Assembly (NCBI RefSeq): GCF_021044885.1
Contig: NZ_JAJNOD010000001.1
Coordinates: forward strand, 1,550,001 to 1,614,000
From: Microbacterium nymphoidis
GTDB lineage: Bacteria; Actinomycetota; Actinomycetes; Actinomycetales; Microbacteriaceae
DNA: 64,000 nt
Reading direction: 5' to 3'
Made by a program: the position numbers and the translations under genes. The notes beneath the pieces are model-generated. The model searched no databases. It was not told where the DNA came from and saw only the letters and a list, made by a program, of their open reading frames with translations. Of the stretch, positions 18,432 to 27,131 are shown piece after piece. The stretch's first letter is position 1. Every line of letters starts with the position of its first letter.

Positions 18432-19706
18432 ATGAGATATCAGGAACGCACGCTCGCGGTGGGGGCCGCGATCCTTGCGACGGCGCTCGTGCTGACCGGT
18501 TGCGGGCGGGCTTCCGAGGAGGGGACCTCCTCGGAGTCCGCACCCGCGACCGCCATCGACGACGGCCCCGCGACGGGAACGGTCACCATGTGGACCATGG
18601 GGTCCGAGGCCGACGCGCTGAAGCCGTTCATCGCGGAATTCGAGAAGCTCAACCCCGACGTCACGGTGAACGTCACCGCCGTGCCGTGGGCGGCGGGCCA
18701 CTCGAAGCTGCAGACCGCGATCGCGGGCGGCGCGACGCCGGATGTCGCCATGATCGGATCGAGCTGGATGTCGGAGTTCGCCCCGGCTCTCGCCACCGTG
18801 CCCGACAACTTCTCGGCGGACGACTACTTCCCCGGCACCATCGAGGGCACCACCGTGGATGATCGGTGGGCCGCCGTGCCGTGGTACGCCGACGTCCCGA
18901 TGCTGTACTACCGCACCGACCTGGCGGAGAAGGCGGGATGGGACCACCCGCCGCAGAGCTGGGACGACGTGCAGGAGCTGGCCGCCGCCTACCAGAGCAA
19001 GGCCGGAGCGCAGTGGGGCATGCGCCTGTACACCGGGCCGAGCTCCTTCCTCGGCAACCTGTGGATCCCGTTCACGGGAGGCGCGACGCTCGAGGACGGC
19101 GAGAAGTGGACCTTCACCACGCCGGAGTGGCAGCACGCGATGGAGTTCTACAAGAGCTGGTTCGACAAGGGCCTCGTCGATCCGAACTCCGACCCCGCCC
19201 CGGCCCAGATGCCCGCGGACTTCGTGTCGGGCGCCACCCCCATGTTCGTCGCCACGCCGGCAGGGCAGGGAGCGATAACGCAGATCGCGGGTGCCGACTT
19301 CGACAGCCAGTACGCGCTGGCACCGCTGCCCTACGACAGCACGCAGGTCTCGGTGGTGGGCGGATCGCATCTCGGTGTCTTCGAGAAGGCGAAGAACCCG
19401 ACCGCGGCGTGGAAGCTGGTGCACTGGCTGAGCGAGCCGGAGATCCAGGCCCGCTTCTTCGAGGCGACCGGCGACCTGCCGCCGGGACCTGCCGCCTGGA
19501 AACTGCCCGCCCTGACGGACAACACTCGCATCGCCGCCGTCGGCGAGGCTTTGAAGACGGCGCTCGCGATCCCGACCCCGCCGACGCTGGAGCAGGTCTT
19601 CGCGATCGGCGACAGCACCCTCGAGCAGATCCGCAAGGGCACGGTCTCGATTCCGGACGCGCTGGAGAGTCTGCAGCAGCAAGCAGATCAGATCGGGCTC
19701 GGCTAG
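18432..19706 (+). CDS. Sugar ABC transporter substrate-binding lipoprotein
   Basis: A 424-residue extracytoplasmic solute-binding protein of the MalE/UgpB class (bacterial SBP family 1). The signal peptide ends in the lipobox LTGC (Cys24), followed by an acidic Ser/Glu linker. Mature sequence features include TVTMWTMGSEADALKPFIAEFEKLNPDVTVNV and WSEPEIQ-like C-terminal helices. It captures a sugar or oligosaccharide for the two permeases that follow. AAGGAGGAG lies 6-8 nt upstream of the ATG. No ATPase gene is in the operon; a shared MsiK-type ATPase is expected. Confidence 0.92.
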   Translation: MRYQERTLAVGAAILATALVLTGCGRASEEGTSSESAPATAIDDGPATGTVTMWTMGSEADALKPFIAEFEKLNPDVTVNVTAVPWAAGHSKLQTAIAGGATPDVAMIGSSWMSEFAPALATVPDNFSADDYFPGTIEGTTVDDRWAAVPWYADVPMLYYRTDLAEKAGWDHPPQSWDDVQELAAAYQSKAGAQWGMRLYTGPSSFLGNLWIPFTGGATLEDGEKWTFTTPEWQHAMEFYKSWFDKGLVDPNSDPAPAQMPADFVSGATPMFVATPAGQGAITQIAGADFDSQYALAPLPYDSTQVSVVGGSHLGVFEKAKNPTAAWKLVHWLSEPEIQARFFEATGDLPPGPAAWKLPALTDNTRIAAVGEALKTALAIPTPPTLEQVFAIGDSTLEQIRKGTVSIPDALESLQQQADQIGLG

Positions 19707-20653
19707 ATGACGCTCCCCAGCACTACCCGCCGTGCCCGCTCCCGCGGGGCACGGCGCCGGTCGGGCGCCGCCGCTCATCTCACCGGCACCGGCAGGCGCT
19801 TGTCGCCTGGATGTTCTGCCTGCCCTTCGTGGCGATCTTCGCCGTCTTCATGCTGACGCCCATCGGCGGGTCCTTCGCGATGTCGTTCACCGACATCACC
19901 TCCCGCGATCTGCAGTCCCCTCTCGCGGTCGACTTCGTGGGACTCGACCAGTACGCCTCCCTGCTCACCGATCGCCGCTTCCTCACGTCGTTGTCCGTCA
20001 CCGGGCTGTTCGTCGTGATCGGGATCCCGGTCACGATCATCACCGCTCTCGCCCTCGCCGTCGGGCTCAACACCGGACGCGGGCGGATCGTCACGGTCCT
20101 GCGTGTGGGCTACTACGCACCGGCCGTCACGAGCATCGTGGCCGTCTCGGTCGCTTGGAAATACATCCTCCAGCCCGATGGGCTGCTCAATGCCACCCTC
20201 GGAGTGTTCGGCATTCCCGGCGTCAACTGGCTGAACGATCCGGTATGGGCACTGCCGTCACTGATCATGCTCGCCGTATGGCGCAACGTCGGCACCCTCA
20301 TGGTGATCTTCCTCGCCGGTCTCCAATCGATCCCGCGTGATCTGCTCGAGGCCGCGACCGTGGACGGCGCCGGCGCCTGGCGACGCTTCTACAGCATCAC
20401 CCTGCCGATGCTGCGCCCCACCATCCTCCTCGGCGCGGTGCTCATCTCCGTCGGCTACCTCCAGTTCTTCGAGGAGGCATTCGTGATGACCGGCGGCGGC
20501 CCGCTGGATCGCACGCTGTCGGTCGCCTTCTACACCTATCAGCAGTTCGGCGTCGGACAGTACGGGCGCGCATCCGCCGCCAGCTACATCCTGTTCCTGC
20601 TGGTCGCCCTGCTCAGCCTGCTGCAGTTCCGGCTGCTGCGCACGAAGGAGTAA
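19707..20653 (+). pseudogene. Sugar ABC permease 1 (MalF type), 5' end apparently frameshifted
   Basis: The body (from about 19790) encodes a MalF-type permease with six hydrophobic segments and the ATPase-contact EAA motif DLLEAATVDGAGAWRRFYSITLPML. Its frame has no ATG, GTG or TTG start between the previous stop and ATG 19811, which falls inside TM1 (ALVAWMFCLPF) and lacks a good ribosome site. The natural start ATG 19707, abutting the previous stop (TAGATG), opens a typical Arg-rich N-tail but in another frame. A one-base loss between 19707 and about 19795 would explain this. It may be a sequencing error, a real mutation, or start at 19811. The 3' end overlaps nothing; permease 2 begins 3 nt later. 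Confidence 0.7.
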
Positions 20654-20656
20654 CCC

Positions 20657-21535
20657 GTGACTCTCACCGCACCCCATTCCCGGGCGAGCGACACCGCCAG
20701 CCCACGTCGCGACCGGCGTCGGCCCCGGGCCCGCACGCTGGTCACGACCGTTCTCGTCGTCGGCCTGGTCGTGTGGATCATCCCGTTCGCCTGGATGCTG
20801 CTCGGGTCCCTCAAGACGCAGGGCGAGATCCTCCGTCGCCCGCCGACGTTCTGGCCCGAACAGGTCACCGGGCAGAACTACGTGACCTGGTTCGCCGAGC
20901 TCGACTTCTCGAAGTTCTTCCTGAACAGCGTCATCGTGGCGACGGTGACGGTGATCGGCAACCTCCTGTTCTGCTCGATGGTGGGCTACGCGCTGGCGAA
21001 GATGCGCTTTCCTGGAAAGCGTCTGCTCTTCGGGCTCGTGATGCTCACGCTCATGGTCCCCGGGGTGGTGACGTTCGTCCCCCTGTTCGTGCAGACTGCA
21101 CAACTGGGGCTGCTGGACACCTACGCCGCACTCGTACTGCCCTTCCTCACCGGCCCCGTCGGCGTCTTCTTGATGCGGCAGTTCATCTCCGACATTCCGG
21201 ACGAGCTGCTCGAGGCCGCGCGCATCGACGGCGCCAGCGAACTGCGACTCTTCACCCGCGTCGTGCTTCCGCTCTGCGGGCCCGCACTGGCGACGCTCGC
21301 GATCCTGACCTTCCTGGCATCGTGGAACAACTTCCTGTGGCCATTGGTGGTCTCACAGTCCGCCGACCTCTACACGCTGCCCATCGCGCTCTCGCTGTAC
21401 TCGACCGGTCAGCATTCGACGAACTACGGGCTGCTGCTGGCCGGGTCCGTGCTGGTGATCGCTCCCATCCTGGTGCTGTTCGCCTTCCTGCAGCGGTGGT
21501 TCATCCAGGGCATCGCGACGACGGGCCTGAAATGA
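20657..21535 (+). CDS. Sugar ABC transporter permease 2 (MalG type)
   Basis: A 292-residue protein with an Arg-rich cytoplasmic N-tail, six hydrophobic segments and the EAA loop ELLEAARIDGASELRLFTRVVLPL that contacts the ATPase. The GTG start at 20657 is preceded by AAGGAG. It pairs with the MalF-type permease upstream, and its stop overlaps the possible start of the glycosidase gene (ATGA at 21532). Confidence 0.93.
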   Translation: MTLTAPHSRASDTASPRRDRRRPRARTLVTTVLVVGLVVWIIPFAWMLLGSLKTQGEILRRPPTFWPEQVTGQNYVTWFAELDFSKFFLNSVIVATVTVIGNLLFCSMVGYALAKMRFPGKRLLFGLVMLTLMVPGVVTFVPLFVQTAQLGLLDTYAALVLPFLTGPVGVFLMRQFISDIPDELLEAARIDGASELRLFTRVVLPLCGPALATLAILTFLASWNNFLWPLVVSQSADLYTLPIALSLYSTGQHSTNYGLLLAGSVLVIAPILVLFAFLQRWFIQGIATTGLK

Positions 21536-21549
21536 GCGAGGGGCGACTC

Positions 21550-23457
21550 ATGACAGACACCGACACCGACACGACCGGCCGGCTTCATCGGCGCACCGCC
21601 CCGGACGGAACCCCGTTCCGGGACCTCAACGGCAACGGCGTGCTGGATCCCTATGAGGATCCGCGACTGACCGCTGAGGAGCGCACCGCCGACCTGCTCT
21701 CCCGTCTCTCCCTCGCGGAGAAGGCCGGATTGCTGTTCCAGACCGTCATCGAGATGGGCCCGAACGGTGAGCTCCTCGAAGACGTCGGCGTCTTCGCCAA
21801 GTCCGCGACCAGGACCGCGGTGGTGGACAAGGGCCTCTCGGCGTTCAACATCCACGCCATCCCCTCCTCCCGCGCCGCGGCACGCTGGAACAACCGGATC
21901 CAGGCTCTCGCGGAGCAAACGCCGCATGGGATCCCGGTCACCCTCAGCACGGATCCCCGCCACTCCTTCACCGAGAACAGCGGCGTCGCCTTCACCAGCG
22001 GACCGTTCTCCCAGTGGCCGGACATGCTCGGCCTCGCTGCGCTCGGTGACCTCGCTCTCATCACCCGCTTCAGCGAGATCGTGCGCACCGAGTACCGCGC
22101 CGTGGGCCTGCGCATGGCCCTGCATCCGCAGGTCGACCTCGCGACCGAGGCGCGATGGGGCCGCCAGCTGCAGACGTTCGGCAGCGACGTCGAGCGGGTG
22201 CGTGCGTACACCCGCGCCTACGTTGAGGGCTTCCAGGGCCCGCGCCTCGGGCCGGACAGCGTCGCGACCACGACTAAGCACTTCCCGGGTGGCGGCGCGC
22301 AGCTCGATGGCGAGGATCCGCACTTCCCCTATGGACGCGAGCAGGTGTATCCCGGCGGCAACTTCGAGGCACACCTCGCCCCGTTCCGGGATGCGATCGC
22401 CGCGGGAACCACCGCGATCATGCCGTACTACGGCATGCCCGTCGGGCTGGTGCTGGACGGCGAGCCCATCGAGGAGGTGGGGTTCGCCTACAACCGCCAG
22501 ATCCTCACCGGCCTGCTGCGCGAGCAGCTCGGGTTCGATGGCGTGATCGTCTCCGACTGGGAGCTGATCACCGACAACCATGTCGGTGACAAACTGCTCC
22601 CGGCGCGCGCCTGGGGCGTGGAGGAGCTGACTCCGCTGGAGCGAATGGTGAAGCTGCTGCACGCGGGAGTCGACCAGTTCGGCGGCGAGGAGTGCGTGGA
22701 ACTGCTGATCGAGGCGGTCGAGCGCGGCTTGGTGGCGGAGGACCGCATCGATGCGTCGGCGCGCCGGATCCTCCGCACGAAGTTCGAGCTCGGCCTCTTC
22801 GACGACCCGTACGTCGACGAGACCGCCGCCGAGAAGATCGTCGGCAACGAGGAGTTCCGCCGCCTGGGACTTCTCGCTCAGGCCCGGTCGCAGGTCGTGC
22901 TCACGAACGACGGCGTGCTGCCGTTCGCCGGTGACGGCTCCCGGCCCCGGCTCTACGTCGAAGGGGTGGCCTCCGACGTCGTGGCCCGGTACGGCGAGCA
23001 GGTGGCGTCTCCGGACGACGCGGACCTCGCACTCGTCCGTATTCCGGCGCCCTACGAGCCCCGCGACGATCTTCTGCTCGAGAGCGGATTCCGTCAGGGA
23101 TCCCTGGAGTTCCGGCCCGGCCTGGTCGCGAGGCTGGCGCGGATCGCCGAGACGTGCCCGCTCGTGCTCGTCGTCGATATGGACCGCCCGGGCATCCTGA
23201 CACCGTTCACGGCGTTCGCCCGCGCGATCGTGGCGTGTTTCGGCGTCTCCGATGCTGCGTTGCTCGCCGGCCTCTCCGGGCAGGTGGTGCCTGCGGGCCG
23301 GTTGCCGGTGGACATCCCCCGGAGCATGGACAGTGTGCGGCAGGCATTCCCGGACGTGCCGGGCGAGCCCGCGGACGCGCTGTTCCCGCGGGGACACGGG
23401 TTGCAGGATTTCGGGCGAGGGAACGCGGAGAAGACGATCCCGGCGGCATGGAGCTAG
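21550..23457 (+). CDS. Glycoside hydrolase family 3 protein
   Basis: A 635-residue two-domain GH3 enzyme without signal peptide, so cytoplasmic. Family marks are TTTKHFPGGGAQLDGEDPHFPYG and the nucleophile motif GFDGVIVSDWELI, where the Asp attacks the sugar. The second (alpha/beta sandwich) domain ends near residue 635, and no fibronectin-like third domain follows. An early EF-like DLNGNGVLDPYEDP may bind calcium. ATG 21550 is preferred because AGGGG lies 6 nt before it; ATG 21532 is possible. As the last gene of the transport operon it should hydrolyse the imported beta-glycoside (gluco- or xylo-type, unproven). Confidence 0.9.
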   Translation: MTDTDTDTTGRLHRRTAPDGTPFRDLNGNGVLDPYEDPRLTAEERTADLLSRLSLAEKAGLLFQTVIEMGPNGELLEDVGVFAKSATRTAVVDKGLSAFNIHAIPSSRAAARWNNRIQALAEQTPHGIPVTLSTDPRHSFTENSGVAFTSGPFSQWPDMLGLAALGDLALITRFSEIVRTEYRAVGLRMALHPQVDLATEARWGRQLQTFGSDVERVRAYTRAYVEGFQGPRLGPDSVATTTKHFPGGGAQLDGEDPHFPYGREQVYPGGNFEAHLAPFRDAIAAGTTAIMPYYGMPVGLVLDGEPIEEVGFAYNRQILTGLLREQLGFDGVIVSDWELITDNHVGDKLLPARAWGVEELTPLERMVKLLHAGVDQFGGEECVELLIEAVERGLVAEDRIDASARRILRTKFELGLFDDPYVDETAAEKIVGNEEFRRLGLLAQARSQVVLTNDGVLPFAGDGSRPRLYVEGVASDVVARYGEQVASPDDADLALVRIPAPYEPRDDLLLESGFRQGSLEFRPGLVARLARIAETCPLVLVVDMDRPGILTPFTAFARAIVACFGVSDAALLAGLSGQVVPAGRLPVDIPRSMDSVRQAFPDVPGEPADALFPRGHGLQDFGRGNAEKTIPAAWS

Positions 23458-23473
23458 TACCGCAATCAGCGCC

Positions 23474-23504
23474 TTGCGCTGGAGTGCGCTCCAGGAGTTA
23501 GCGT
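23474..23504 (+). promoter_or_regulatory. MerR-type promoter with 19-bp spacer and operator
   Basis: The -35 TTGCGC (23474-23479) and -10 TAGCGT (23499-23504) are 19 bp apart. The spacer holds the dyad CTGGAG-TGCG-CTCCAG (23479-23494), as in MerR-controlled promoters. The predicted start point falls at about 23511, so the MerR gene is probably leaderless. Confidence 0.8.
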
Positions 23505-23511
23505 GGCCGAC

Positions 23512-23985
23512 ATGAGCACTGACACGAGCGCCACGGCACCCGTGGCGCACGCCCCGTCCCTGGGGATCCGGGACGTCGCCGAGCTGAGCGGACTGTCCCA
23601 GGACACGCTGCGCTGGTACGAGAAGGAGGGCCTTCTCCCCACGGTTCCCCGCCGCCCGGACGGACGACGAGCGTACTCCGAGCGTGATGTGGCGATGGTG
23701 GTGATGCTCGCCAAGCTCCGCGACAGCGACATGCCGACCGAGGACATGCGCGAGTTCGCACGACTCGTCGCCGGCGGCGCTGCCACTCATGGTCGCCGCC
23801 TCGATCTCCTGCAGCGCCACCGGCGCCGCATCGAGGAGCGTCAGGCCGCGCTGAACGATGCGCTCCGTGCGCTCGATGACAAGGCGGCCCACTATCGGCA
23901 TCTGATCTCGGAACAGCTCGACTGCGATGGCGACCCGGTCTCGGCCGAGATCGCCGTCCAGCAAAGGAAAGGAATGCCCGCATGA
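23512..23985 (+). CDS. MerR-family transcriptional regulator
   Basis: A 157-residue protein. The N-terminal winged helix (IRDVAELSGLSQDTLRWYEKEGLLPTVPRRPDGRRAYSERDV) is followed by a long dimerisation helix rich in Arg/Glu and a short tail. The Cys near the end (QLDCDGD) is single, so a classical metal site is unlikely. ATG 23512 is preferred as a leaderless start; GTG 23503 would lie in the -10 box. It overlaps the aldo-keto reductase gene by 4 nt and probably controls both through the dyad in its own promoter. Confidence 0.88.
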   Translation: MSTDTSATAPVAHAPSLGIRDVAELSGLSQDTLRWYEKEGLLPTVPRRPDGRRAYSERDVAMVVMLAKLRDSDMPTEDMREFARLVAGGAATHGRRLDLLQRHRRRIEERQAALNDALRALDDKAAHYRHLISEQLDCDGDPVSAEIAVQQRKGMPA

Positions 23986-25004
23986 CCACTCCCCGAACGA
24001 TCCTGGGCGATGGCCTCGACGTCAGCGCCATCGGCTTCGGAGCGATGGCCGTCTCCGGTGTCTACGGTGACGCCGACCCCGAGGAGGCCCTCGCGACGCT
24101 CCATCACGCCGTCGATGCCGGGGTGACCTTCATCGACACCGCCGATATCTACGGCGACGGCGACAACGAACGTCTGGTGGGACGCCTACTGGCCGACCGC
24201 CGGGACGAGGTGCAGCTGGCGACGAAGTTCGGCATCACCGGATCCATCGCCCGCAAGACGATGCGCGCCCGCAACGATCCCGCGTATGTGGCGCAGGCGA
24301 TCGACGCCTCCCTCGCTCGGCTCCAGGTGGACACGATCGACCTCTACTACCTCCACCGTCGCGACGTGACCGTCCCCATCGAAGACGTCGTCGGCGCGAT
24401 GGCCGATCTGGTCGCAGCCGGCAAGGTGCGCCATCTCGGACTCTCCGAGGTGACGGCGGCCGAGCTCGACGCCGCCCACGCGGTGCACCCCATCGCGGCG
24501 GTGCAGAGCGAGTGGTCGGTGTGGAGCCGTGACGTCGAGCGTCAGGTCGCGCCGATGGCCGCGGGACTCGGGGTGGGGTTCGTTCCGTACTCGCCCCTGG
24601 GCCGGGGATTCCTCACCGGGACGCTGAGCGATCCCGCGACGTTCGCCGATGACTGGCGCGCTGGGCTCACACGATTCCGCGGCGACGCGTTCGACGCCAA
24701 CCAGGCGGTCGTCCGCGCACTCCGGGGGATCGGCGCCGAACTCGGGGCCACTCCCGCTCAGGTCGCGCTGGCGTGGCTTCGCGCCCAGGGGACGCTGCTG
24801 GGCCTTCCTGTCGTGCCGATCCCCGGTACGCGCAAGCCCTCCCGCGTGGATGAGAACGCGGCGTCAGCGGATCTCGTACTGACGGACGAGCAGCTGCGGA
24901 CGCTGGATGCGCTGTCCGGCCAGGTCGTCGGGAATCGTTCCGACTTCGACGACCCGAACTGGACGAGCGATACGCGCGAGCGGGGGCTCAGCGCAGGGAG
25001 CTGA
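23982..25004 (+). CDS. Aldo/keto reductase
   Basis: A 340-residue NAD(P)H-dependent oxidoreductase with a TIM-barrel AKR fold. The catalytic tetrad is visible: D52 and Y57 in FIDTADIYGDGDNE, K82 in ATKFG, H125 in YYLHRRD. The nucleotide-binding end has SPLGRGFLTG and IPGTRKPSRVDENA. It reduces aldehydes or ketones; the substrate is unknown. It is translationally coupled to the MerR regulator. Its 3' end overlaps the convergent ADP-ribosylglycohydrolase gene by 17 nt. Confidence 0.92.
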   Translation: MTTPRTILGDGLDVSAIGFGAMAVSGVYGDADPEEALATLHHAVDAGVTFIDTADIYGDGDNERLVGRLLADRRDEVQLATKFGITGSIARKTMRARNDPAYVAQAIDASLARLQVDTIDLYYLHRRDVTVPIEDVVGAMADLVAAGKVRHLGLSEVTAAELDAAHAVHPIAAVQSEWSVWSRDVERQVAPMAAGLGVGFVPYSPLGRGFLTGTLSDPATFADDWRAGLTRFRGDAFDANQAVVRALRGIGAELGATPAQVALAWLRAQGTLLGLPVVPIPGTRKPSRVDENAASADLVLTDEQLRTLDALSGQVVGNRSDFDDPNWTSDTRERGLSAGS

Positions 25005-26001
25005 GCTCCCGCGCCACCGCGGCGAGGGAGACGCCGGCGACAGCCGGCACGGTGACGCCGGACAGCTCGTCGATCAGTGCACCGTCGATGGCGCTTCCCG
25101 CCGCACCACACATGGCGCCGACCAGGGCGGGAAGACTGTCCTGGTGTCGCGCGACCGTCATGGCCAGCGGAAGCGCCCGCTCGTGGTCGCCCTCCGTGGC
25201 GCTCACGAGCGCCAGCGCGAGCGGCAGCGTCTCCGCCACGGTGCCGGGGTGGCTGTAGGTGCGCGGAGCGAAGCGGGCGATCAGTTCCGGGATCGCCGCG
25301 AACGGAGTCGGCGCCTCCCCGAGGATCGCGAACGCGTCGCGTGCGCCGTCGGCAAGCCAGTCGTCCGCTTCCATCTCCCCCACCGCGAGCGCGATGGCGT
25401 GCGTGAGCGCGGCACCACCCACGAGCGCTGCGACGAGTGCGGCCACAGCACCGGCAGCGACCACTCCCCCACCGTCGTGCGTCACAGATGCCAGGGCGCG
25501 CGCGGTCTGCGCCGCGCGGGCCGGATCGGTGACCGCGATGCCGACGGCAACGGCGCCGGGGAGGGCGCTGTCGTCGTAGAAGGCGGGGTTGTCCGCACCG
25601 GTCTGGGGCGGGCGGAGCCCGGCGGCGGCGTTGAGAACCGCGGAGCGCTGCGCGGCGCTCATCCAGACATCGTCCCCGGACACCTGCGGAAGCCACGCGT
25701 CGAACATGGCGTCGGCATCGGCATCGGCGCCCACGGCAAGGAGCACCCGGGCGATCACCGCGAATGTCTCGGCGTCATCGGTGGGTGTCATTGGTGCGGC
25801 GCCCGTGGCGGAGAGCACGAACGGCGCGACCGGACGCAGCACGCGCGCGCGGTCGAGATCGCTCGCGCCCTGACGCAGCATGGATCGCACCCAGGGATCG
25901 CGGACCGTCCGATGCTCGCTGGCGGGCAGACCCAGCGCGTCGCCGAGGGCGAGGCCGTGGGCGGCGCGTACGGCGCGTTCCATCGTGATCGATTCGGTCA
26001 T
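24988..26001 (-). CDS. ADP-ribosylglycohydrolase-family protein, divergent copy
   Basis: A 337-residue all-alpha protein of the ADP-ribosylglycohydrolase (DraG/ARH-like) family. The start RAVRAAHGLALGDALGLPASEH fits the family. The metal motif TDDTE appears as TDDAE (74-78), and the C-terminal DSD-T motif is replaced by HQDSLPALVGAMCGAAGSA, so the di-magnesium site looks incomplete. It may bind a ligand or partner without normal hydrolysis, or use an altered substrate. Its ATG overlaps the stop of the intact paralogue (ATGA), so they form a tandem operon. Confidence 0.8.
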   Translation of the reverse strand: MTESITMERAVRAAHGLALGDALGLPASEHRTVRDPWVRSMLRQGASDLDRARVLRPVAPFVLSATGAAPMTPTDDAETFAVIARVLLAVGADADADAMFDAWLPQVSGDDVWMSAAQRSAVLNAAAGLRPPQTGADNPAFYDDSALPGAVAVGIAVTDPARAAQTARALASVTHDGGGVVAAGAVAALVAALVGGAALTHAIALAVGEMEADDWLADGARDAFAILGEAPTPFAAIPELIARFAPRTYSHPGTVAETLPLALALVSATEGDHERALPLAMTVARHQDSLPALVGAMCGAAGSAIDGALIDELSGVTVPAVAGVSLAAVARELSSLR

Positions 26002-26993
26002 CGTGCCGCCTCCTGGCCGGTCCGGTCGGTGATCGAGCGCTGCACCAGCGCGTCCGCGAGATCGATGAGGTCGGTGCCGCGGGTCGCCGCGATGCAGCGG
26101 CCGGCCACGGAGCGGACCTGCTCCACCTGCGCGGCGGACAGCGCGCTCATCCCGTGCAGCGCACCGGCGACGGCGCCGCCCATGGCGGCGATGGTGTCGG
26201 AGTCGCGGCCGATGTTGACGCCCGATTCGATGACGTCGAGACCGCCGTTCGTGGCACGGAGGAGACCGACGCACAGCGCCACGGCCTCGGGCGCGACATC
26301 GGCCCAGATGTAGTGACGCAGCGGGATCTGGTCGAACAGCGCCTCCTCGGCGGCGAGCAGATCAGGGGCGTCTTCTGCGATCTGCAGCGCACGGCGCACC
26401 AGGCGCGCCGACCAGGAGTCCGTGGGCAGGGCGTCGACCATCGCGTCGATGACGGGGTCGACGGAATCGGCGGTCATCGCCACGGCGACGCCGGCCGCCA
26501 CGGACTGGGCGCAGAAGACGCCGTCGCGGGAGTGGCTCACCTCGGCATCGGCCGCGGCCAGACGCCGCGCCAGGTCCGGATCCCCCGCGGCGTAGATGCC
26601 GATGGGGGCAACACGCATCGCGGCCCCGTCACTCCACATCTCGGCGTTTCGCTGTCCGCTCTGCGGCGGTTGCAGCCCGGCACGGAGATTGGCGATCGCG
26701 ATCATCTCGCTGAAGCCGGCACCGTGGAACCCGCCGCTCTGGTGCTGGAGCGCGTCCGTCCACGTGGCCGCGACGCTTTGCGAGGTGAGGGCGGAGCCGG
26801 CAGCGAGGACACCGCGAGCGCACAGCACCGCGTACTCGGTGTCATCCGTTCCGGCCGCATCCTCCTCGAGGAAGCCGGTGACGCGCCCCCATCGCTCGCG
26901 GATGGCGGGCAGGGTCATGCCTTCGGTGGGGGCGCCCATGGCGTCGCCGATCGCCAGCCCGAGCAGCGAGCCGCGCGCACGATCCAGAGTCAT
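25998..26993 (-). CDS. ADP-ribosylglycohydrolase-family protein, intact motifs
   Basis: A 331-residue protein with complete family marks: an N-terminal GLAIGDAMGAPTEGM, TDDTE (49-53), and the C-terminal GRDSDTIAAMGGAVAGALHG near residue 264. The acidic residues hold two Mg2+ ions in this family. Members remove ADP-ribose from proteins or hydrolyse small ADP-ribose or nucleoside-like compounds. The ATG at 26993 is chosen because GGAG lies 5 nt upstream; 27008 lacks a ribosome site. It is divergent from a LacI regulator and sugar ABC operon, which suggests a metabolic (nucleoside/ribosyl) substrate. Confidence 0.88.
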   Translation of the reverse strand: MTLDRARGSLLGLAIGDAMGAPTEGMTLPAIRERWGRVTGFLEEDAAGTDDTEYAVLCARGVLAAGSALTSQSVAATWTDALQHQSGGFHGAGFSEMIAIANLRAGLQPPQSGQRNAEMWSDGAAMRVAPIGIYAAGDPDLARRLAAADAEVSHSRDGVFCAQSVAAGVAVAMTADSVDPVIDAMVDALPTDSWSARLVRRALQIAEDAPDLLAAEEALFDQIPLRHYIWADVAPEAVALCVGLLRATNGGLDVIESGVNIGRDSDTIAAMGGAVAGALHGMSALSAAQVEQVRSVAGRCIAATRGTDLIDLADALVQRSITDRTGQEAAR

Positions 26994-27054
26994 GAGGTCT
27001 CCGCTCATTACGTTTTGCGAATGGGGACGGTCAAGACTCCAAGAAACGACGGTG

Positions 27055-27106
27055 TTGCATTCTCAGGACCTGCCGATAATATGCATCGTAGTGCAAAACC
27101 TTTTGC
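27055..27106 (+). promoter_or_regulatory. Promoter and LacI-type operator between divergent units
   Basis: TTGCAT (27055-27060) and TAATAT (27077-27082), 16 bp apart, form a likely promoter for the LacI gene. The palindrome GCAAAA-CC-TTTTGC (27093-27106) overlaps the expected start point. A partial copy (GTTTTGCG at 27012-27019) lies near the divergent glycohydrolase start, so both units may share the repressor. Confidence 0.65.
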
Positions 27107-27131
27107 GTGCTGAGCGTCACGGGAGGACGAG

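Noticed and set aside
20773..21549. N-terminal extension of the GH3 gene by 259 codons
   Set aside because: This stretch overlaps the MalG permease gene in another frame and has no sequence sense; GH3 homology begins after 21550.
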